DNA of 64,000 nt. Source: Chryseobacterium sp. (lineage in GTDB: Bacteria; Bacteroidota; Bacteroidia; Flavobacteriales; Weeksellaceae). Location of the stretch: contig NZ_VOXE01000002.1 of NCBI RefSeq assembly GCF_008014695.1, forward strand, positions 1 through 64,000. The letters run 5' to 3'. The notes below the pieces were generated by a model. It did not search any database. It was given only the letters and a program-made list of their open reading frames with translations, and had not been told where the DNA came from. A program made the translations under genes and the position numbers. Of this stretch, positions 8,792-16,897 are shown in pieces; positions within the stretch are counted from its first letter, which is position 1; each line of letters opens with the position of its first letter.

Positions 8792-9457
8792 ATGCAGAAC
8801 GATAAATCACAGAAAAAATACAACGAAATCCTCCGCGGACTGAAAGAAGAAAAAATGGACTGGAATTTCGAGGATTTTTTAGCGAAAGCCGAAAACACCG
8901 ATGTTAAAAGTCCTGAAGTTTCAGGAAAGAAAGGCGCCTCTTTTCCGAAAATATTCCTGATGGCAGCAAGTCTTGTACTGCTTGTTTCCCTCGGAATGGT
9001 CTTCAAATTTTTTAACGGACCAACCCACAGCGAACAGAGCCTTTTGGTGGAAAACGAAATCAAAAAACAGAAAAATGATTTTGAAAACAGCAACATCATC
9101 GCTGCCGTTCAAACCGAAGATTCCGTAACGGTCGCTTCCGACAGTCTGGTCTCTGATTCTGCAATCAGCGGAAATAATGAGGATGTTTTGGATAAGATTC
9201 TGCCGAAACGCGGAAGATTGAAAAAACAAGTGAGACCTCATTTTGTTCAGAATTCAGCTCCATTAAAATCAGCACCAGTCCGTAATGTTTCGAATTCCGA
9301 TTATGAATCTGATTATGTGATCATCAACGGACAGAAAATAGAAAGTGAGCAGGAAGCGATTGACCTCACCAAGTATTCCTTCCGTATTCTTTCTGAAAAT
9401 GTGTCAAAAACAGTGGCACAAACCGATGCCCTAAACAACTTAAACATGGATTACTAA
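8792..9457 (+). CDS. Single-pass membrane protein, candidate anti-sigma factor
   Basis: 221 residues. A charged cytoplasmic N-terminus (about 1-50, including 'MDWNFEDFLAKAEN') precedes one TM helix (about 53-71, FLMAASLVLLVSLGMVF) and a ~150-residue extracytoplasmic tail without recognised domain. No sequence match to a known anti-sigma domain is visible. The role is inferred from topology and from its place between the ECF sigma gene and the DUF4252 genes. It contains a conserved-looking 'DYVIINGQKIESEQEAIDL' stretch near residue 175. Confidence 0.6.
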   Translation: MQNDKSQKKYNEILRGLKEEKMDWNFEDFLAKAENTDVKSPEVSGKKGASFPKIFLMAASLVLLVSLGMVFKFFNGPTHSEQSLLVENEIKKQKNDFENSNIIAAVQTEDSVTVASDSLVSDSAISGNNEDVLDKILPKRGRLKKQVRPHFVQNSAPLKSAPVRNVSNSDYESDYVIINGQKIESEQEAIDLTKYSFRILSENVSKTVAQTDALNNLNMDY

Positions 9458-9468
9458 AAATTTTAATA

Positions 9469-10728
9469 ATGAAAAAATTACTCTTCATATTTGCCCTTAC
9501 CTTTTCGTATTTCTTCAGTGTAAATGCGCAGAAAGAGAAACTGGATATTCTTTTTGAAAAATACCAGGAAGCCGAAGGCGTTACTTCAATAAAAATCGCC
9601 AAACCGATGTTCAATATGCTCAACAAGCTGAATATCGGTGATTCAGAACTCGATCAGATCAAACCGCTGCTGAGCAAAATCAACGGATTACGCATCCTGA
9701 TCGTTGAAAAACCGGAATCATCATCCAACCAGGATCAGAGACAGCAGCATATTTTTCAGAACCTTCAGACGGATATTTCAAATTCCATTAAAAATATGAA
9801 ATATGAAGAACTGATGACCGTAAACAGCAAAGACAATAAGATAAAATTTCTTTCGTCGGATGCGGTAAACGGGGTTCTGGATGATCTTCTTTTAAGCATC
9901 AATTCCGAAGACAATACGGTGCTGATGATGCTCGACGGAAAAATCTCGATGGATGACGTCAACAGGCTCGTGAACGAAGCGGAGAATTCTTCCCCAAGAA
10001 CCTCTTTGGTGACCGAAAACATCAGTTCACAAGGCGTTACACAGGTTCGGAACGTGGGAAAATTTACCGGAATCAAAGTTTCGAACGGCATTAAAGTTAA
10101 TTTCACTCAGGGAAATAAACAAACGGTGGTTGTAGAGACCGATCCCAACCTTCAGCAATATGTTTCCACAGAAGTGGAAAATGGAATTCTGGTGATTTCA
10201 GTTAAAAATAAGGACAAAAGCAACCTGAAATTCAGAAAACTGCTTGTAACGATTGAAGCGCCAAGACTTTCCTCGGTTGCCTTAAGTTCGGGATCTCTCC
10301 TTACCACGGTAAATACGGTAAAAGAAGATTATTTTAAAGCCGATATCAACTCCGGTTCCAGCCTCAATGCGGATATCAGTTCCAATGCGGTGGAAATGGA
10401 AATCACTTCCGGCGCCAACGCCAAACTGGATGTGGATACCGGAAAAATCACCGTCACCGGAACCAGCGGTTCCATGTCGACGGTGGTAGGGAGAACTGAA
10501 AGTGCAGTTTTTGACCTGACGAGTGCGGCAAACTGTAATGCGCAGGACCTGGTTGCCGCAAATGCAACGGTTTCCGCAACTTCCGGCGCCAACCTGAAAA
10601 TCCATGCGACCCAGACGCTTAATGCAACAGCAACTTCCGGTGCATCGGTCAGGTATAAAGGGAAACCTACAAATACTTCAGGTGTGATTAAAACGACCAG
10701 CGGCGGAAGTGTAAAATCTTTAAACTAA
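9469..10728 (+). CDS. DUF4252-DUF2807 fusion protein, exported
   Basis: 419 residues. Signal peptide about 1-21 (ends VNA-QK). Residues ~22-175 are DUF4252-like (FNMLNKLNIGDSELDQIKPL ... LMMLDGKISMDDVNRLV). Residues ~190-415 are a DUF2807 'putative auto-transporter adhesin, head GIN' domain: VRNVGKFTGIKVSNGIKVNF followed by Ser/Gly/Asn beta-helix repeats (SGSSLNADISSNAVEMEITS, ATSGANLKIHA, TTSGGSVKSL). In many relatives these are separate genes, so the fusion is notable. Likely periplasmic or cell-surface; function unknown. 11 bp behind the anti-sigma candidate. Confidence 0.85.
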   Translation: MKKLLFIFALTFSYFFSVNAQKEKLDILFEKYQEAEGVTSIKIAKPMFNMLNKLNIGDSELDQIKPLLSKINGLRILIVEKPESSSNQDQRQQHIFQNLQTDISNSIKNMKYEELMTVNSKDNKIKFLSSDAVNGVLDDLLLSINSEDNTVLMMLDGKISMDDVNRLVNEAENSSPRTSLVTENISSQGVTQVRNVGKFTGIKVSNGIKVNFTQGNKQTVVVETDPNLQQYVSTEVENGILVISVKNKDKSNLKFRKLLVTIEAPRLSSVALSSGSLLTTVNTVKEDYFKADINSGSSLNADISSNAVEMEITSGANAKLDVDTGKITVTGTSGSMSTVVGRTESAVFDLTSAANCNAQDLVAANATVSATSGANLKIHATQTLNATATSGASVRYKGKPTNTSGVIKTTSGGSVKSLN

Positions 10729-10732
10729 AATC

Positions 10733-11257
10733 ATGAAAAAACTCTCAATCTTACTTGCTGCCTTTTTATTTATTTTCAGTTTGCAGTCCTGCGTGGTATC
10801 GCATCACCCGAATATGGGCTTCTTCGATAATCCGCATTACGATTACAAAGGCGCGACGTTTACGAGCATCAATGTTCCGATGTTTCTTGCAAAGCCTATA
10901 GTAGCGAGAACGCTTCGTGAAGAAGGCGAAAGTGAGGAGCTCATCAACCTCATCCGGAAAGTTTCTGATGTGAAGGTGATGGCCGTGGAAAACGGAAATC
11001 CGAAAATGCTCGCGGATTTTGCCAAATATTTAACCACGAACCGTTTCGAAGAATGGATGACGGTTAAAAAAGAAAATGAGACTATAAAGTTTCAGGCGAA
11101 ACAGGCCGGCGAGGTCATTAAAAAACTGATGATTACCGTACATTCGGGCAGCGAACTGGTTTTCGTAGATGTTTCCGGCAAATTCACCGCCGATGATATC
11201 TCCAGGCTCATTAATTATTCCGAGAAAAAAGACGTCAGAAAGCTCGTTTCCAAATAA
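10733..11257 (+). CDS. DUF4252 lipoprotein
   Basis: 174 residues with lipoprotein signal MKKLSILLAAFLFIFSLQSC. The rest is one DUF4252 domain parallel to the N-terminal half of the preceding gene: 'LINLIRKVSDVKVMAVENG', 'RFEEWMTVKKENETIKF', and the closing 'FVDVSGKFTADDISRLI' versus 'MMLDGKISMDDVNRLV'. It is 4 bp after the fusion gene and ends the sigma operon before a hairpin terminator. Confidence 0.85.
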   Translation: MKKLSILLAAFLFIFSLQSCVVSHHPNMGFFDNPHYDYKGATFTSINVPMFLAKPIVARTLREEGESEELINLIRKVSDVKVMAVENGNPKMLADFAKYLTTNRFEEWMTVKKENETIKFQAKQAGEVIKKLMITVHSGSELVFVDVSGKFTADDISRLINYSEKKDVRKLVSK

Positions 11258-11260
11258 ATT

Positions 11261-11295
11261 AAAAATAACTTCAGAAAAATCTGGGGTTATTTTTT
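11261..11295 (+). terminator. Terminator of the ECF sigma operon
   Basis: AAAATAACTTCAG pairs with CTGGGGTTATTTT (G-U pairs) and ends in a T tract. Confidence 0.75.
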
Positions 11296-11366
11296 TGAAA
11301 AGACGATCTCTAAATTAATTTTAATTAACAAAATCCAAACGATTTTTATTTTTAAAAAAAATACCT

Positions 11367-11374
11367 TAATTTTG
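11367..11374 (+). promoter_or_regulatory. -7 element TAATTTTG of guaB
   Basis: TAATTTTG fits TAnnTTTG and lies 14 bp before the ATG at 11389, giving a leader of about 10 nt. Confidence 0.55.
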
Positions 11375-11388
11375 CAAAGAAAGTAAAG

Positions 11389-12849
11389 ATGTCTATTCAC
11401 AGCAAAATCGTAGAAACTGCCATCACTTTCGATGACGTTCTTCTTATCCCTTCTTATTCAGAAGTTCTGCCACATCAGGTTTCCCTGAAATCACGGCTTT
11501 CCGATAAAATTACTCTTAATGTTCCCATCGTGTCTGCAGCAATGGATACGGTAACCGAAGCAGAAATGTCGATCGCACTCGCCAGAGTCGGCGGAATTGG
11601 TTTCATTCATAAAAACATGCCCATCGCCGAACAGGCAGCGCAGGTGTACCGCGTGAAACGTTCGGAAAACGGAATGATTTCAGATCCGGTTACCTTGTCA
11701 AAGGATCATACTTTAGCGCAGGCCAAAGAAATGATGGCCAATTTCAAGATTTCCGGCCTTCCGGTTGTTGATGAAAACAACAAACTCATCGGCATCATCA
11801 CGAACCGTGACGTAAAATATCAGGAAAACCTCAGTGCAAAGGTGGAGGAACTGATGACAAAAGACAAACTCATCACTTCCGATAAAGCCACGAATCTCGA
11901 AGAGGCAAAAGATATCCTCTTAAAAAACCGTGTAGAAAAACTTCCGATCGTTGACAAAGATTTTAAACTGGTAGGTTTGATTACGATAAAAGATATCGAC
12001 AATCAACTTGAATATCCAAACGCCAACAAAGATGAAAGCGGCAGACTGATTGTCGGCGCCGGAGTTGGAGTGGGTGAGGATACAATCGAAAGAGTTTCGG
12101 CCCTCGTAAAAGCCGGAGTAGACATTATCGCGGTAGATTCTGCACACGGACATTCGAAAGGCGTGCTGGATAAAATTTCAGAAATCCGCAAAAACTTCCC
12201 GGATCTGGATATCGTTGGGGGAAATATTGTTACTGCCGAAGCGGCAAAAGATTTGATAAAGGCCGGCGCAAACATTCTGAAAGTTGGGGTTGGTCCGGGT
12301 TCCATCTGTACAACAAGAGTTGTGGCAGGGGTAGGAGTGCCGCAGCTTTCAGCAATTTATAATGTTTTTGAATATGCAAAAAGCAAGAATGTTGCAGTAA
12401 TTGCTGATGGTGGTGTAAAACTTTCCGGAGATATCGTGAAAGCCTTGGCATCCGGAGCAAACGCGGTAATGTTGGGTTCACTTCTGGCTGGAACGGATGA
12501 AGCGCCGGGCGAAGAAATCATCTTCCAGGGAAGGAAATTCAAAGCATATCAGGGAATGGGATCGCTTTCAGCCATGAGACGTGGCGGGAAAGAACGTTAT
12601 TTCCAGAGCGAAGCCAAAAAATTTGTTCCGGAAGGAATTGAAGGCCGCGTTCCACACAAAGGAAAACTCGAAGAAGTCGTATTTCAGTTGACTGGAGGCA
12701 TCAGAGCCGGAATGGGTTACTGCGGCACGAAAGACATCGACACTTTACAGAAGGACGGCAAAATGGTCATGATTACCGGAAGCGGACTGAAAGAATCGCA
12801 TCCGCACGATGTGATCATCACGCAGGAAGCGCCGAATTATTCGGTTTAA
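11389..12849 (+). CDS. guaB: IMP dehydrogenase
   Basis: 486 residues, normal length. It oxidises IMP to XMP with NAD+, the committed step of GMP synthesis. The (beta/alpha)8 barrel is interrupted by two CBS motifs (about 95-210, '[20 protein letters not shown]' and '[20 protein letters not shown]'). The catalytic loop [11 protein letters not shown] is near residue 300 and the flap [10 protein letters not shown] near 390. Single-gene unit between its own -7 element and a strong terminator. Confidence 0.97.
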   Translation: MSIHSKIVETAITFDDVLLIPSYSEVLPHQVSLKSRLSDKITLNVPIVSAAMDTVTEAEMSIALARVGGIGFIHKNMPIAEQAAQVYRVKRSENGMISDPVTLSKDHTLAQAKEMMANFKISGLPVVDENNKLIGIITNRDVKYQENLSAKVEELMTKDKLITSDKATNLEEAKDILLKNRVEKLPIVDKDFKLVGLITIKDIDNQLEYPNANKDESGRLIVGAGVGVGEDTIERVSALVKAGVDIIAVDSAHGHSKGVLDKISEIRKNFPDLDIVGGNIVTAEAAKDLIKAGANILKVGVGPGSICTTRVVAGVGVPQLSAIYNVFEYAKSKNVAVIADGGVKLSGDIVKALASGANAVMLGSLLAGTDEAPGEEIIFQGRKFKAYQGMGSLSAMRRGGKERYFQSEAKKFVPEGIEGRVPHKGKLEEVVFQLTGGIRAGMGYCGTKDIDTLQKDGKMVMITGSGLKESHPHDVIITQEAPNYSV

Positions 12850-12869
12850 AAACTCAAGATATAACATTT

Positions 12870-12909
12870 AAAAAACTTGCCAGGGTCTCCACTATGGCAG
12901 GTTTTTTTT
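12870..12909 (+). terminator. Terminator after guaB
   Basis: ACTTGCCA pairs with TGGCAGGT (G-U), extended by A-T pairs, loop of about 12 nt, then a T tract. Confidence 0.8.
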
Positions 12910-12920
12910 AAATTCGTTAC

Positions 12921-13358
12921 ATGAATAAATTTCTGGTACTTTTTTTTGTGGTCTTTCTTACCAGCTGCAAAACTGTAGAAACGCAGTTTCCTGCAGGTAA
13001 GAGTGCAACCGTTTCAGAAAATAGTGAAGCCAGAGAATTTTATGAATTGACGGAACTTGAAAAAAAAGGGAAGAACCTGCGAACAGCGGAAGTCCTGACT
13101 TATCTTTTGGGCGATGATGATGTGGAAGACCCTTTTACTGCTGTTGTTATTGACAATTTTTCGAACTGCGATATCATTGTAAGAATCGTGGAAATAAACG
13201 GAAACGAAATCTACAATCTGCCCATTTCAAAAGGAGGCAAAAATTATCTGAAAATCAGAAAAGGCAACTATACGCTGAAAGCGAAGATGTGCAGCGCTCA
13301 ATACTATTCCCAAAAACAGATTGTGGAACCGCTGATTCTTAAACTGTCAGAAAATTAA
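12921..13358 (+). CDS. DUF6759-like lipoprotein A
   Basis: 145 residues with lipoprotein signal MNKFLVLFFVVFLTSC. The C-terminal ~80 residues match three other genes here (26733, 28088, 41726). Shared pattern: an acidic 'DDD' stretch, then NxSxCDIIVRI, (Y)NLPISKGGKNYLKIRKGNY, and a second Cys in 'KMCSAQYYSQKQI'. I recall this as DUF6759, known mainly from Chryseobacterium; the name needs a profile search. This copy is the shortest and lacks the N-terminal HPxxP repeat of the other three. Function unknown; two conserved Cys could form a disulfide. Confidence 0.7.
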   Translation: MNKFLVLFFVVFLTSCKTVETQFPAGKSATVSENSEAREFYELTELEKKGKNLRTAEVLTYLLGDDDVEDPFTAVVIDNFSNCDIIVRIVEINGNEIYNLPISKGGKNYLKIRKGNYTLKAKMCSAQYYSQKQIVEPLILKLSEN

Positions 13359-13390
13359 AGCCTTTCATGATTTTGAAAGGCTTTAATTTT
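13351..13390. terminator. Bidirectional terminator between lipoprotein A and DUF4407 gene
   Basis: A 16-18 bp stem (AATTAAAGCCTTTCA with its complement) with a short loop has A/T runs on both sides. It can serve both convergent genes; the DUF4407 stop codon overlaps its right edge. Confidence 0.8.
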
Positions 13391-14471
13391 AGCTTTTTTT
13401 CCTGAGATTTTCCTTGAAGTCATCGATACGGTAATCAGTTCCGGCGTTGCCTTTCTCAATTTTTTCTTTGGAATAGAGGCGGAAATCATTCTCGGTTTTT
13501 TCAAGCAGATAATCATACGGTCCTACGGATGAAATGAGCTTCACCAAAACCGGCGAAATTTCCAGACAAATGAAAAGTCCCATAATAAATGTTGCAGCCA
13601 AACCAATGATGGCGGAGTTTTTCCCCAGTTCGTCCAAAGCCTGAAGCCGCGCCGCAAAACCGTTGAAACGGTCTTCAAAGGTTTCTGTTTTATTTCTTTC
13701 AGTTTCGATGTTGGTATAGACTTTCGAGATTTCCTTGTCCAGATAATCAAGACGTGGAGTCACTGTTTTCTGATAGTTTTCCAGATCCTGGCGGCGCTGT
13801 TCCTTAAGTTCAGATTTCCGTTTTGCGTTAGAGCCGAAACCCACTTTTCCACTGGTTAAACCGCTTTGTTTTCCAAGAATTTCTTTCTCCAGTTCCACCG
13901 AGGCTGAGTCGTAAGATTTCTGATAATCAGCGATTTTGGTTTGAATTTCTTTTTTTTCGGTTTCAAAAGGTCCCGACTGCTGCAGGATCCTGCCGTTCAT
14001 TTCGGCCTGCAGCTGGGTCTTGTTTCTTTGTATGATGGTATTCAGCTGTTTGTTGACTTCCTTTTCGAAGATTTTCAGTTCCAGGGGTTTGGAAATAATG
14101 ATTCCGAGAAATGTAGCTAAAATAAGTCTAGGGACGGCCATTAAAACCTGATTCCACCAGGTTCCTGTTTTTTTGATGGAGGAAACGATGTAGCGGTCCA
14201 GATTAAAGATCATTAAGCCCCACAAAACGGCAAATGCTGTTGAAATCCAAACGTCATCAAACACTGTAAACATCGCATAGCCTGCAGAAAGTGTCGCGAA
14301 AATAGCGGTAAACAGAACAATTCCGCCGATCCCTGCAAATTTGTTCCATTCAGACGGTGTTTTTCTTAAAATATGAATATTCCCGCCGGAGCAGATCAGG
14401 AGAAAATGCTGAAACCAGTTCATTTTATGGTTAACGGGATTTGTACTAATGTTTTGCGCTTTCATATTCAA
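13389..14471 (-). CDS. DUF4407 domain membrane protein
   Basis: 360 residues. Three or four TM segments lie at about 45-70, 75-95 and 110-130, and one more near 290-310. A long charged coiled-coil region sits between (about 135-275, rich in Lys/Glu/Gln: 'LKEQRRQDLENYQK'). The N-terminal 'FLLICSGGNIHILRKTPSEW' is typical of DUF4407. Function unknown; the coiled coil suggests a scaffold or sensor. An ATG two codons in (14465) is an equal start choice. A 13-bp palindrome lies just upstream at 14487-14499. Confidence 0.82.
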   Translation of the reverse strand: MNMKAQNISTNPVNHKMNWFQHFLLICSGGNIHILRKTPSEWNKFAGIGGIVLFTAIFATLSAGYAMFTVFDDVWISTAFAVLWGLMIFNLDRYIVSSIKKTGTWWNQVLMAVPRLILATFLGIIISKPLELKIFEKEVNKQLNTIIQRNKTQLQAEMNGRILQQSGPFETEKKEIQTKIADYQKSYDSASVELEKEILGKQSGLTSGKVGFGSNAKRKSELKEQRRQDLENYQKTVTPRLDYLDKEISKVYTNIETERNKTETFEDRFNGFAARLQALDELGKNSAIIGLAATFIMGLFICLEISPVLVKLISSVGPYDYLLEKTENDFRLYSKEKIEKGNAGTDYRIDDFKENLRKKS

Positions 14472-14486
14472 TTGGTATTTTAAAAC

Positions 14487-14499
14487 GTAACAATGTTAC
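14487..14499. promoter_or_regulatory. 13-bp palindrome GTAACAATGTTAC upstream of DUF4407 gene
   Basis: Perfect 6-bp arms around one base, 16 bp upstream of the DUF4407 start. It has the size of a dimeric repressor site, but no regulator is known for it here. Confidence 0.3.
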
Positions 14500-14589
14500 A
14501 GATAGTATTAGGTTTAACCAAGTAAATGTTTTGTGTATTTTCTGTAAATTTATTTTACAAAATAAACATCTGTAAATTAGGGATTTAAG

Positions 14590-15144
14590 TTATTTTAAAC
14601 GGTCCGGATTCTGCTTCAGGAAACTGTCCCAGCCGGTGTAATTTTTGTCTGCGACCACATTTCCGGAGTTGAAATGGTGGCAAACCGCAACCGCCAAACC
14701 GTCAGATGCATCGAGATATTTCGTAGGAAATTCCTTTAAACCGAGCAGACTCTGCAGCATTCCGGCAACCTGTTCCTTGCTTGCGTTTCCGTTTCCGGTG
14801 ATCGCCATTTTTATTTTTTTCGGCGAATATTCGGTAATCGGAATATCACGGTGAAGAGAAGCCGCCATCGCCACGCCTTGTGCACGCCCCAGTTTCAGCA
14901 TACTTTGAACATTTTTTCCAAAAAAAGGCGCTTCAAGAGCAACTTCATCCGGATGATATTCATCAATCAACGCAAGGGTTTTGTCGAAAATAATCTTCAG
15001 CTTCGTTTCGTGGTTCGGATATTTTTTAAGAATCAGTTCATGAATGGAAATCATTTTCATTTTTCCTTTTTCCACAGAAATAATGCCGAAACCCATGATC
15101 GTGGTGCCAGGATCGATGCCTAAAATAATTTTTTCGGTTTGCAT
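14590..15144 (-). CDS. ruvC: Crossover junction endodeoxyribonuclease RuvC
   Basis: 184 residues, normal length. It resolves Holliday junctions with RuvAB. RNase H-like fold: catalytic Asp in ILGIDPGTTIMGFG (D11), catalytic Glu in VALEAPFFGKNVQSMLKLGR (near 70), and the C-terminal acidic pair in DASDGLAVAVCHH. A -7 element ends 6 bp before the ATG, so the mRNA may be almost leaderless. Downstream lies an A/T palindrome (14549-14566) before the DUF4407 gene. Confidence 0.95.
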   Translation of the reverse strand: MQTEKIILGIDPGTTIMGFGIISVEKGKMKMISIHELILKKYPNHETKLKIIFDKTLALIDEYHPDEVALEAPFFGKNVQSMLKLGRAQGVAMAASLHRDIPITEYSPKKIKMAITGNGNASKEQVAGMLQSLLGLKEFPTKYLDASDGLAVAVCHHFNSGNVVADKNYTGWDSFLKQNPDRLK

Positions 15145-15149
15145 TGGAG

Positions 15150-15157
15150 CAAATTTA
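15150..15157 (-). promoter_or_regulatory. -7 element TAAATTTG of ruvC
   Basis: TAAATTTG on the minus strand ends 6 bp upstream of the ruvC ATG, predicting a leader of only a few nucleotides. Confidence 0.5.
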
Positions 15158-15200
15158 AAGATTAAGCGACTGAAAAGTTAAAAAATATCAGATTTATTTT

Positions 15201-15238
15201 TATGCATAAGAAAATTATGTATAACTTTGTTATGCATA
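15201..15238 (+). promoter_or_regulatory. PadR promoter with three TATGYATA sites at 15-bp spacing
   Basis: TATGCATA at 15201-15208, TATGTATA at 15216-15223 and TATGCATA at 15231-15238 are exactly 15 bp apart. The -7 element TAACTTTG (15222-15229) sits between sites 2 and 3, and site 3 runs into the ATG at 15238. The outer two sites are perfect palindromes and the middle one has one mismatch. The layout suggests autoregulation by the PadR protein, with an almost leaderless transcript. Confidence 0.6.
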
Positions 15239-15561
15239 TGAAAAAGAACGCTTTATACAAAGGAACCCTTCAGAACATCATCCTCAAACTGCTGACGACA
15301 GAAGTGAAGATGTACGGTTACCAGCTCACGCAACGGGCGAAGGAGCTCACGAAGGGAGAGCTGGAAATGACCGAAGGTGCGCTTTATCCGCTTCTTCATA
15401 AACTGGAAAATGATGGAATCATCCGGTCCGAGATCCAAAATGTAAACGGACGCGACCGTAAATATTACCTGCTCACCGAAAAAGGAAAAAGACAGCAGGT
15501 GACGCAGGAAGAGGAAATGAAATCTTATCTTTTTAATTTAAATGCAATTTTTAATATATGA
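15238..15561 (+). CDS. PadR family transcriptional regulator
   Basis: 107 residues from ATG 15238 (MKKNALYKGTLQNIILKLL). ATGs at 15202 and 15232 are in frame, but 15202 lies upstream of the -7 element. A winged helix follows: VKMYGYQLTQRAKELTKGEL, then MTEGALYPLLHKLENDGII and the wing 'GRDRKYYLLTEKGKRQ'. It has the short PadR form with a minimal C-terminal dimer helix. It overlaps the next gene by 4 bp (ATGA) and should control the whole five-gene operon, probably binding the three TATGYATA sites. Confidence 0.9.
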   Translation: MKKNALYKGTLQNIILKLLTTEVKMYGYQLTQRAKELTKGELEMTEGALYPLLHKLENDGIIRSEIQNVNGRDRKYYLLTEKGKRQQVTQEEEMKSYLFNLNAIFNI

Positions 15562-16190
15562 GCGTGTTTAAAACAGAGCATGAACTGGAAATTAGAAAGT
15601 ATCTGCTGACGAAAAAGCTTTCTAAGTCATTATTTTGTGAAATTTTAGATCATTTTGTTTCGGAAGTTACTGAAAAGATGCAGAAAGGTGCCGTGTTTCA
15701 GGATGCGTTCTTAAGGTCGAAATTAAAATGGCACGGAGAACTTCAGATGGTACGCACGGATATTCTTTCCTTTAAAAAAGTGGCAAGAATTGAGGCGGAA
15801 ATCATCGGAAGCAGATTTAGAAGTTTAATCAGATTATCCGGTTTAGCAGCGATGGTTTCCATACTTTTTATGATGATTTATCAGCCTTTCCAGGTGTTTA
15901 TTTCAGTCGCAATGTTAACGGTTTTCGTTGGTTTAGCGTTGTTTTTACTTATTGAAAAGAAACTGAAACTTTCTCATTTTATTCACCTTAACTTCCATCC
16001 CCTAATACTCAGAAATATTATTGTGAGCATTCTGTTACTTTTTTTTTCAGGACTGATTGCTGAAATTCTTTTTACATCACAGCGTAATTTAAAGAGTATT
16101 ATCCAGGCTGGTGTACTTGTTTACAATTTGGCTATACAGATTCAGTTACTTTACCTTCACCAGAAAAAAATTAATGCTTTGCTGTCATGA
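15558..16190 (+). CDS. Multi-pass membrane protein with N-terminal HAAS-like segment (member 1)
   Basis: 210 residues. The N-terminal ~75 residues (ELEIRKYLLTKKLSKSLFCE, ILDHFVSEVTEKM) are a diverged version of the segment repeated in the next three genes. About four to five TM helices follow from residue ~90. Overlaps the PadR gene and the next gene by 4 bp each. PadR genes in other phyla are often coupled to membrane proteins with an N-terminal HAAS/DUF1700 signalling domain; this resembles that arrangement, but homology is not proven by eye. Function unknown. Confidence 0.7.
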   Translation: MSVFKTEHELEIRKYLLTKKLSKSLFCEILDHFVSEVTEKMQKGAVFQDAFLRSKLKWHGELQMVRTDILSFKKVARIEAEIIGSRFRSLIRLSGLAAMVSILFMMIYQPFQVFISVAMLTVFVGLALFLLIEKKLKLSHFIHLNFHPLILRNIIVSILLLFFSGLIAEILFTSQRNLKSIIQAGVLVYNLAIQIQLLYLHQKKINALLS

Positions 16191-16897
16191 TTACAGAAAC
16201 CCATCTCACCCAAATCCGCACCTACCTTTTGGAGAAAAAACTTCCGATTGATATTTTAATGGAAGTTCAGGACCATTTTGTTTCCCAGATTTCTGATCTG
16301 GAGAGAGATGGGAATCTGAGTTTTGAGGAGGCATTTGAAAAAGTAAAAAAAAGCTGGCAGAAGGAGTTGAAGCCTTACTGGAATGGTGGTTGGGATCTGT
16401 TCGATAGAAACGACCTGGCGCGTAAATTCGAAAGGCTGTTGATCTGGACTTCCCTCAAAAGAAGTTTCCAACATTCCTTAGTGGCAATTGTAATTCTCGC
16501 TCTTGTCTCTAAAGTATTAACACTGCAGTATTTTACCGGATTCTTTCTTATCGCGATACTGGGAATAGTGCTTTGGCCCATTGTAAATCTGTTCCTAAGA
16601 TGGAAAACGTTTATGCTTCCGAAAAAATATGATGATTATGTCCTGACCCTTTACCAATCCTTTAATTTCATAAATTTTGTATTTGCATACTCTTTTTATC
16701 AGGTAATTTCCGGTTACCGACAGGGAGCTGCGCGATTTATGGAGTTTTTCACCAGTTTTGCGTTCGATTCTGATCTACTGGCTGTTGTTGTTTACTTTTC
16801 CATCATTAGCATTAGTTTCTTTGCACTCGTCTCGCAACAGGAATACCTGAAACGCGTCGAAAGAATAAGACCTTTTCTGAAATATCTCAAAACATAA
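16187..16897 (+). CDS. Multi-pass membrane protein, triplicated family (member 2)
   Basis: 236 residues. N-terminus THLTQIRTYLLEKKLPIDIL and MEVQDHFVSQISDLE are nearly identical to members 3 and 4. The cytoplasmic segment ends near 'SWQKELKPYW' (about 65), and around five hydrophobic segments follow. The C-terminus RVERIRPFLKYLKT is also shared ('I.KVKPFL.YL'). The middle is much more diverged. Start is coupled by ATGA to member 1. Unknown function. Confidence 0.75.
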   Translation: MITETHLTQIRTYLLEKKLPIDILMEVQDHFVSQISDLERDGNLSFEEAFEKVKKSWQKELKPYWNGGWDLFDRNDLARKFERLLIWTSLKRSFQHSLVAIVILALVSKVLTLQYFTGFFLIAILGIVLWPIVNLFLRWKTFMLPKKYDDYVLTLYQSFNFINFVFAYSFYQVISGYRQGAARFMEFFTSFAFDSDLLAVVVYFSIISISFFALVSQQEYLKRVERIRPFLKYLKT

